A DNA stretch of 27,401 nucleotides. It comes from Saccoglossus kowalevskii. Taxonomy: Eukaryota; Hemichordata; Enteropneusta; Harrimaniidae. A program made the translations under genes and the position numbers. The notes under the pieces are model-generated. The model saw only the letters and a program-made list of their open reading frames with translations. It did no database searches and was not told the origin of the DNA. The DNA lies in contig NW_003115950.1 in NCBI RefSeq assembly GCF_000003605.2, forward strand, positions 1-27,401, read 5' to 3'. Shown piece by piece: positions 21,471 to 27,401 of the stretch (positions within the stretch are counted from its first letter, which is position 1; every line of letters begins with the position of its first letter).

Positions 21471-22230
21471 AACTATCCCCATAAATGAAATCAGTTGTAA
21501 ATCAAGCTATAAAACAATTTAACACGAGAAAAATTGATTTATACTATTAGAATTGTATAATATAATAATCTTTTTATTAATTTGTATATTATGACTAGAA
21601 TGCATGACCTTTAGGAGTCATGCCAATCCACAGGGCAGTTTTCAATTAAACATAGATTACCACATTCACAAGTTATTCCCGTTAAACAAAAAATCGCTCT
21701 TTAAATATGGCACATTGGTTGTCAAATAAATGCGATAAATGCACACTGGAGACATTACACTTTACTTAAAAAGGAGATTAAACACAACTTTGAGAGCAAA
21801 AGGTGTGGAACATAATTTTGAAATAAAAGGTCACATTAAAAGGTCATATTGAACAGACAACACAGAAGCTTGAATTGCAAGAACTGTAAATTGTATTGCG
21901 AATGTATTATAAACATTTGTCGATACGGGTGCTTGTGTCATGGCCGTTATGCATTTGATTGTTCCCGAATTGTCTGTAACAGAACACATTGAACCCACTT
22001 TCATACACATTGCTACAGTATACTATATTATGTAGTTCATATAGAACGGACATAGTCACCACGACTACTGATTGTAGTTATGTTAAATAAGCCAGTTTAC
22101 TGTTAGTCTGTCATCTCGTTTTTACCCTTGATGCAACGGAAGGTCAAAGTATACGTGGTACAGCGTTTAACACTGTTAAGCTGTTGTGCTGCTGTTTTCA
22201 TTGTGTCACACAAAAACTACCAAACACATT
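21471..22230. other. AT-rich non-coding stretch, nothing recognised
   Basis: No open frame or splice arrangement that I can support. AATAAA at about 21725 is isolated. Confidence 0.4.
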
Positions 22231-22560
22231 TCAATGAACCTTGTGACATAGATGGTCTTGAATAATGCGCAGACATGATTAGTTTGATTGGAATAAGTGC
22301 ATAATAATTAGCTAATTTGCATACTAATTAACCAATGTTATGCATTTCTTTACTTGTTTCTCAAGAACCATCGTACGGACTTCAATGAAACTAGGTACAT
22401 AGATATTCTGTGATAATATGCAAAGCTGATTACTTTTTGTTGCCATATATGCATATTATTCAACAAATTTTAAACTTTTTTTAAACAAACATAACATTAA
22501 ACATAATTCAATTAAAATTTGTACATAGATGCTCTGGGGATATTGAGCAATTTATATAGT
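22231..22560. repeat. three degenerate copies of a dispersed invertebrate repeat
   Basis: The phrase TTCAATGAAACTAGGTACATAG followed by 'attctgtgataatatgcaaa' (copy at 22381) has diverged relatives at 22230 (TTCAATGAACC...ACATAGATGG) and 22507 (TTCAATTAAAATTTGTACATAG). Between them lie stretches rich in TTAGCTAATTTGCAT. Confidence 0.55.
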
Positions 22561-23204
22561 ATATATAGAGCTATATTAGTCACCTGACTTCTTGTTTAAA
22601 ATACTGATTGAGTACCTTATTTCTGATTTATGTGCCGCTATAATACCTTCAGATTTCTTTATTTTCTAGTCTATATGTGCATTACACAGCCAAATACTGA
22701 TACATGTGTCTCCAAATGTCTTTTATGCAGTTTGGACAGAATTGTGTAGAACTATGTCTAATTTATGGAGAGAAAGCATAAAAACTTGCTTTTTCTTTTA
22801 AAACCTACACACATCTTAAGTAAATATGTGTGATACGCCGAAAACAGGCTAAAAAGTGTTTTACCTCCCATTGCATCATGGGTAAAAACAAAATGGCAGC
22901 CGACCAATGAACTGTTTTATTGCTGGTGTTACATGTACGCGTGGACCAATATTTCATTGCCATGAAAAATCTGAGATAAATATTGACATTGCATTTGAAG
23001 ACAGCACCATCGATAAATGATGTTACATAATCCTAATTATTTGGGTTATTGCTGATAACACACTGACATACTCTCTGATTGTATAAATAATGCATCGCCA
23101 CAGTTTTCTGTCGACTTCTTGTTTGCTATTGAATTCCATGTGTAGAACTTTATCATGTTTCAAGCGCGTATGTGAAAATGAATTTAACTGTTTTTACGTT
23201 TCAG
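22561..23204. other. non-coding stretch, nothing definite
   Basis: GGTAAAAACAAAATGGCAGCCGACC near 22880 resembles the ATGGCGGCC-type repeats at 6.0-6.5 kb. I see no gene. Confidence 0.35.
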
Positions 23205-23264
23205 GTATTTCGATAAGCGTGTCGCAGAATCACTAATTGCACGTCATCAAGTAGATCAGTATAG
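23205..23264 (+). other. orphan exon-like segment
   Basis: A polypyrimidine acceptor (ACTGTTTTTACGTTTCAG) precedes 60 bp, open only in phase 2, reading YFDKRVAESLIARHQVDQY, and ends with TATAG|GTACAT. A second acceptor (TTTCACTTGCAG) at 23413 would join in frame to a short terminal piece ending in TGA at 23432. The incoming phase 2 does not fit the phase-1 donor of gene D exon 2, so I cannot attach it to any gene. Confidence 0.2.
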
Positions 23265-23571
23265 GTACATTTTCATGCTACACAACGAAATATAAAATAA
23301 TATTGCGTCTTTAATAATGGCAGTTTTAATGAAAGTTTAATCTTGTATTGAGTTTATTTTATCTGTCACATGATTCTATTATTTTAAATATATACGTTCC
23401 CTTTCACTTGCAGTTCAAGATTCCAAAGATGAAGATGAGCAAAGTTGATCGGTTAAAAATGTAAAATAGAAAACATCAACTGATAATGCAATTCTCGCGA
23501 GACCACGGGGTCAATTAAAAATGATTACCCAGATTGTATTGTTACCGCCGTTGATGGCGTCAAATAGAATA

Positions 23572-23779
23572 CTGTAAAGGGGGTAATTATTCACTGGGTT
23601 TTAGTTTAGCTTATTTCGCTGACTGGAAAAATGCGCTAAATTATAACACAGTGAATATGTAAAATTTAGCATAGAACACATTATCTAAATGCCAAAACCG
23701 TGAATTTAAAACCCACTGAATATGCCTGAAATGGTAAATCAGTGAAATTTAAACCCAGTGAAAATTAGTCATTTTACAG
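23572..23779. mobile_element. MITE, 208 bp, ~29-bp terminal inverted repeats, TA flanks
   Basis: The left end CTGTAAAGGGGGTAATTATT continues to CACTGGGTTT. The right end, read on the minus strand, is CTGTAAAATGACTAATTTTC continuing to ACTGGGTTT. The two match over about 29 bp with one gap and a few mismatches. Both ends are flanked by TA, consistent with a Tc1/mariner-type target duplication. Internal copies of ACCCACTGAATATG and CAGTGAAATTTAAACCC suggest nested sub-repeats. No coding capacity. Confidence 0.8.
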
Positions 23780-24320
23780 TACTATAAAATAAATTTAACT
23801 GTACACAAAATTCTATTACACATCTAGCCGTCCATAACCACCAACGCGAATACAAAGTACAATTAGATGTGTTATTTTCCCCATGTTTGTTTATATTTCA
23901 ACAAAATCGTGTGTTTACGTCGGATAGATCATAGATGTGATTGCATTCGGTCACGTGTCTTACTACTTTTCAACACATTTTCGTGCATAAAGACAAACAA
24001 ATATTATTTGTTGTGATTATCTTATAAAAAGGAGCAATTTTTCAACTAATGTTGGAAGCAGTGAAAACCCACCTAAATGTGAATGTGCTTTGATTAATGC
24101 CAATAATGCCGTCGGTCAGCATCGTGTACATGTTAGATCAAACCCATCCCCAATGGGCGTTATTTAAAGACCTGGGATTAAACTATAAAATTAAACTAAA
24201 AAGATTGATTTAATAAGTTAATTTAAATTGTAATTATAATAAACAATAACACATGTCCAGAAAGAGATGCTGAATTGTTCGACTTACGAACACCGAGTTA
24301 CGAAAATGACCATGATCAGA

Positions 24321-24454
24321 GTTTAAAGGGCGGCAGTCGTCGCACCGCGTCCTTTTCGATATGGGACTCATAGCGACGTATACAACGCGTGTAAAATACA
24401 TTGTTTATTTACATGAAATTCAAACACGCTGCGCGACGACCACCGCGCTTTAAG
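24321..24454. mobile_element. fold-back/MITE-like element, ~134 bp
   Basis: The left arm TTTAAAGGGCGGCAGTCGTC (24322 onwards) pairs with the right arm, whose minus-strand reading is TTAAAGCGCGGTGGTCGTCG. The ends carry TTAA or TTTAAA and are GC-rich in an AT-rich setting. The interior shares CGACGTATACAACGCGTG with the copy at 12826-12895. Confidence 0.65.
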
Positions 24455-24470
24455 TTACTGTGGATATTGA

Positions 24471-24767
24471 ATGATTGACAGTTGGTCAACTAGAATATTC
24501 TGCCAAATTAGAATACTAAGTTCCGCCCTATCCATGGATACAAAAAAACGGTCTTTAAACACTTGGCATGCACGGGAATTTAAACGGATTATGATAGTTA
24601 GGCCTATGTCATGTAATTTCACTAAATACTGTCGCCGTCTAAAATTGTTTGACAGACGTCCAAATGTACAAGATTTCCATTACAATGGTGACCAAAAATT
24701 GCGTCTTATGAATTTTAAAACTAACAATGGCATCGATAACACATGGCGTGAAAATAAATGCATCTAA
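24471..24767 (+). CDS. unrecognised open frame, 98 codons
   Basis: An ATG-initiated frame directly after the fold-back element. It encodes a basic protein with CRRLKLFDRRPNVQDFHYNG in its second half. I recognise no family, signal peptide or membrane segment. It could be a real small exon or chance in AT-rich DNA. Another possible terminal exon lies at 24874-24958, after the acceptor TTTTATTTTTCAG, with AATAAA at 25055. I have no evidence that the two are joined. Confidence 0.15.
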   Translation: MIDSWSTRIFCQIRILSSALSMDTKKRSLNTWHAREFKRIMIVRPMSCNFTKYCRRLKLFDRRPNVQDFHYNGDQKLRLMNFKTNNGIDNTWRENKCI

Positions 24768-25054
24768 ATTTTGGCATTGAAAGTCTTGTTGTGTATTGAA
24801 TATGACTAATTGCTTACCGGCCTATATGTTGTACCACCAATAACCATTAACCTAATCATGTTTTATTTTTCAGGCAATCTATTTCAAACTTGTATATTGA
24901 TAAAGAAAATATCGGTTTATTATTTTACTTTGAGAACATCATGAGAATTTTTTTCTAAATTGTAAATATTTTTTTTTACCTTTCTTTGGATTTGCCCAAA
25001 AGTATAACTAACATACTATGTTTCAGTGACAAAGATTTAAATGTTTTGAAACGA

Positions 25055-25060
25055 AATAAA
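25055..25060 (+). terminator. possible poly(A) signal
   Basis: AATAAA lies about 100 bp after the stop of an acceptor-preceded open segment (24874-24958). No upstream gene is established. Confidence 0.2.
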
Positions 25061-25480
25061 ACCTAAAGTATAAACACTAATGTGTGTCATTTATCTGTAT
25101 GTATATGTTGAGATTTATTTATTAAAAAATAGAGGTATAGATCTGAGGACGGATGATTGTGAAGAAATAAAGCAAGGATCACGTAGAAATTGCTATTTGC
25201 TGTGAGGACGTGCATAAGTTTTTAATATTCGTCAAAGAACATTCTTATACTATGTGTATCCAAGTCATAATGGTATATATTAACGCATTGCCTCTATAGA
25301 GGGATAGAGGGACTGTGATAATATACATGGATGTTGATTCGTTATTTGCTTAAACGGATTTTGATCGTCTGATTCTCAAAATGTGCTCCACATAAAAAAT
25401 GTAAACATGTCATCAATCGTTTAGTATAAACGTCATTGACAAAGATTTGTTCAACGTGTATAGAACCAAATCAGCACAAC
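25061..25480. other. non-coding stretch, nothing recognised
   Basis: AT-rich, with no open frame, repeat or splice pair that I can support. Confidence 0.4.
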
Positions 25481-25616
25481 ACGGAAGTGACAGATATATA
25501 TTACGGGGTCAATCGGTCCAAAGTGAGTGAGCATGCGCGTTACAGAATACACGGGGAGAAGTGTTTTATTTTTGACAAAATTAAGTAAAATTAGGATTGA
25601 TATTGCAATGACGTCA
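25481..25616. promoter_or_regulatory. ETS/NRF-1-like/CRE cluster, promoter-like
   Basis: ACGGAAGTG (ETS core) is at 25481, GCATGCGCGT (NRF-1-like) at 25531-25540 and the perfect CRE TGACGTCA at 25609-25616. These three element types often occur together in TATA-less animal promoters. No gene start is recognised on either side. Confidence 0.35.
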
Positions 25617-26525
25617 CTGGAATGCAAATTAAGTTTATTTATTAACTGATAATAATGTAAAGTATGTGAACACCCATTGGATGGCATTGTGTTTGAAATG
25701 TTTTGGTTATCATTTCAATTTACACTTACAAAATGATTTTAATAAAAGTGTGTATTTGTCTTGGAAAGGGCATAACAAATCTAAAATCCAGTAATACACA
25801 TACTATCCCACGTTTTGACTCCACGTTTTGAGAGACCCCTCTTAGTTATACCTTTTAGTCGGCAGATTTAACCCTCAACCCTGGTGCGAGGCAAAAAAAC
25901 AACTTTTACTCTGCGCTCACGATACACCCCCTTCGCTTCGATTTTTCGATCGGAAGAAAAAGTTTAAACCTGGTGTGTGTCTGTGATTATCTTTTTCTTC
26001 ATGTATTAATACTTCATGTGATTTTTTTGGCTTGGCCGATTTCGCTCAAACTTGGCAGGCAGGCAGGTCACACCTTCACTCTAGTTGAGTGGTAAAATAG
26101 GGGAAAAAATTGTAATATTTGTCATCTCCTATCAGTCTTGTAATAGCAGTGTTCAAATGATCATGCTTTTTATTTTGTTCACCGACACCGACTATGTTAC
26201 ACAGACTGTATAAACGTTATCCTAACGCAACTTTAATCTTTGAATAAACTGTAAATGTTGCGTTCTATCAAAGAATTTAGAAATACAAAAGCAAAACGGT
26301 CGGAAATAATAATTATATGGGATAGTAATAAAGTGAAGGACTTTTGAAGACTGAATAATATTCGCATACTTCGTATACAGGCACCGGTTTTAGATATAAA
26401 CATGTTGTTTGTTTGTTTGTTTTTGAGCGGAACGGATCGCCAACCAGCCTACGACTAGTTTTTATTTTCCTCACATTTCGAAGAACAGCCTAGACGAGTC
26501 GAACACATAACACACTTTGTTTGAT
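25617..26525. other. repeat-like non-coding stretch
   Basis: It includes a GGCAGGCAGGCAG run at about 26056 next to a phrase (CTTGGCCGATTTCGCTCAAA) typical of dispersed repeats, and a (GTTT)n microsatellite at about 26408. I see no gene. Confidence 0.4.
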
Positions 26526-27073
26526 ATGAACGACGATTATTTTGTAACATTTGAAAAACGTGCCTGTACACACACGGGTGCGTGGAGAGTTGGAACATAC
26601 TGGGATACAACGGTTATTCGGTGAAGAGTTATTCGCCTATGGAGCTCTTTTTATCAGTCTCCAGGATCACCCAATGAACAATCGAACGTTTTCCGACAAT
26701 ATACGCATATTTTCTGCTCTAAATACATTTGCATTCCGTTTTTGACTTGTCAAATACTACAGAAAGACTATTTATGCACACTTTCCGTCCGAACATTTAC
26801 TTGTGCTCGGCAACAACATCCAGCTTGTCAGAGTCCCGGTCGGGACTACGCCCTCTAGTGTCGGCTTCTGAAACGAAGTCTTCCACGGGAGAAAATACTC
26901 CGGCTTGCGAAAAAAAATGAGATGAGTGACCGCCACGCTGTTTGGTCAGGTGCTAGATCGACACGCGTGGAATTTGGTGAAAAGATTGTGTTTGGTCTGC
27001 ACGCATTTGAGTCAATGTATAACAATGAACTTTACATGGATAATGACAGTCGAATAAAAAATATGGTCTAACC
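26526..27073 (+). pseudogene. coding-like stretch of unknown identity, broken into several frames
   Basis: Successive frames look protein-like. At 26526 an ATG opens MNDDYFVTFEKRACTHTG, ending with TGA at 26622-26624. An overlapping frame to 26745 reads GEELFAYGALFISLQDHPMN. A third frame runs from about 26855 to TAA at 27071-27073 and includes MSDRHAVWSGARSTRVEFGE and IVFGLHAFESMYNN. I do not recognise a family. The segments could be exons of an unidentified gene, a decayed transposon or chance. Confidence 0.2.
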
Positions 27074-27401
27074 GTGCACATTTTTGTGAAAATATGAGTC
27101 AATCGCCTCTTTTGGATCGACCTTGTGATCATGGAGCTAACAATGTGCTCATATAATGGTTTACTCAGAAAAGTCATCTGCCCATTTCGTTTTCCTGAAA
27201 AAAAAAAATATCTAAAAATTGTGTTGTGCCTTCTAGTTTCTTAGATTTAGTAGGTAAAACTTTTCTATTTCATAGACGTGACCGTAATTTTGTGACCATA
27301 ACTAAAAATCAAAAACGTGCGTAAATTTAGCAAATTCAACTTGAACAAGCTGGAGTACGGAAAAGCTGGCCAATCTATTCACGACCTTTCTGTTACATGA
27401 A
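27074..27401. other. window end, nothing recognised
   Basis: AT-rich with a poly-A run near 27200. The minus-strand frame at 26953-27177 has no motif and overlaps the coding-like plus-strand stretch. Confidence 0.4.

Noticed and set aside
1-27401. tRNA, rRNA or bacterial-type operon features
   Set aside because: No cloverleaf or rRNA-like sequence was recognised. Introns and LINE relics show this is eukaryotic DNA, so operon-type calls do not apply.

Overview
The window is AT-rich, intron-bearing nuclear DNA from an animal, probably a marine invertebrate. The evidence is GT-AG introns in predictable phases, an AATAAA poly(A) signal, non-LTR retrotransposon relics, a MITE, many minisatellites and a 50-N assembly gap. 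The sequence alone does not identify the phylum. Most of the window is non-coding.

The main content is two copies of a head-to-head two-gene module. Module 1 is gene A (minus, 7417 to 3975) and gene C (plus, 7974 to 10610). Module 2 is gene B (minus, 16973 to 13869) and gene D (plus, 19057 to 20688). A and B are paralogues, each with three phase-0 coding exons. Their most conserved part is a C-terminal block with a Cys-x2-Cys motif followed by a Cys-Ala-Glu motif. These are the zinc and proton-shuttle groups of the cytidine deaminase-like superfamily, but in reversed order. C and D are paralogues with three coding exons and exon junction phases 0 and 1. Their core resembles the SUKH-3 (SMI1/KNR4-like) immunity fold. 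In bacteria, SUKH proteins protect against polymorphic toxins, including nucleic-acid deaminases. My inference is that a toxin-and-immunity-like pair was domesticated in an animal genome, gained introns and was then duplicated as a unit. The SUKH-like members are well conserved (40 of 66 core residues identical between C and D, counted by eye). The deaminase-like members are far more diverged, and B carries a frameshift in its last exon.

Layout: 1-3900 holds minisatellites and two decayed LINE fragments. 3975-10818 is module 1 with a short shared promoter. 10819-13868 is a tail-to-tail spacer with minisatellite and tandem-duplicated DNA. 13869-20688 is module 2, with an assembly gap and a CRE-bearing promoter-like patch in intron 1 of B and a LINE relic in intron 1 of D. 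20689-27401 is repeat-rich, with a MITE, a fold-back element, a promoter-like cluster near 25.5 kb and weak coding-like stretches. I recognise no complete gene there.
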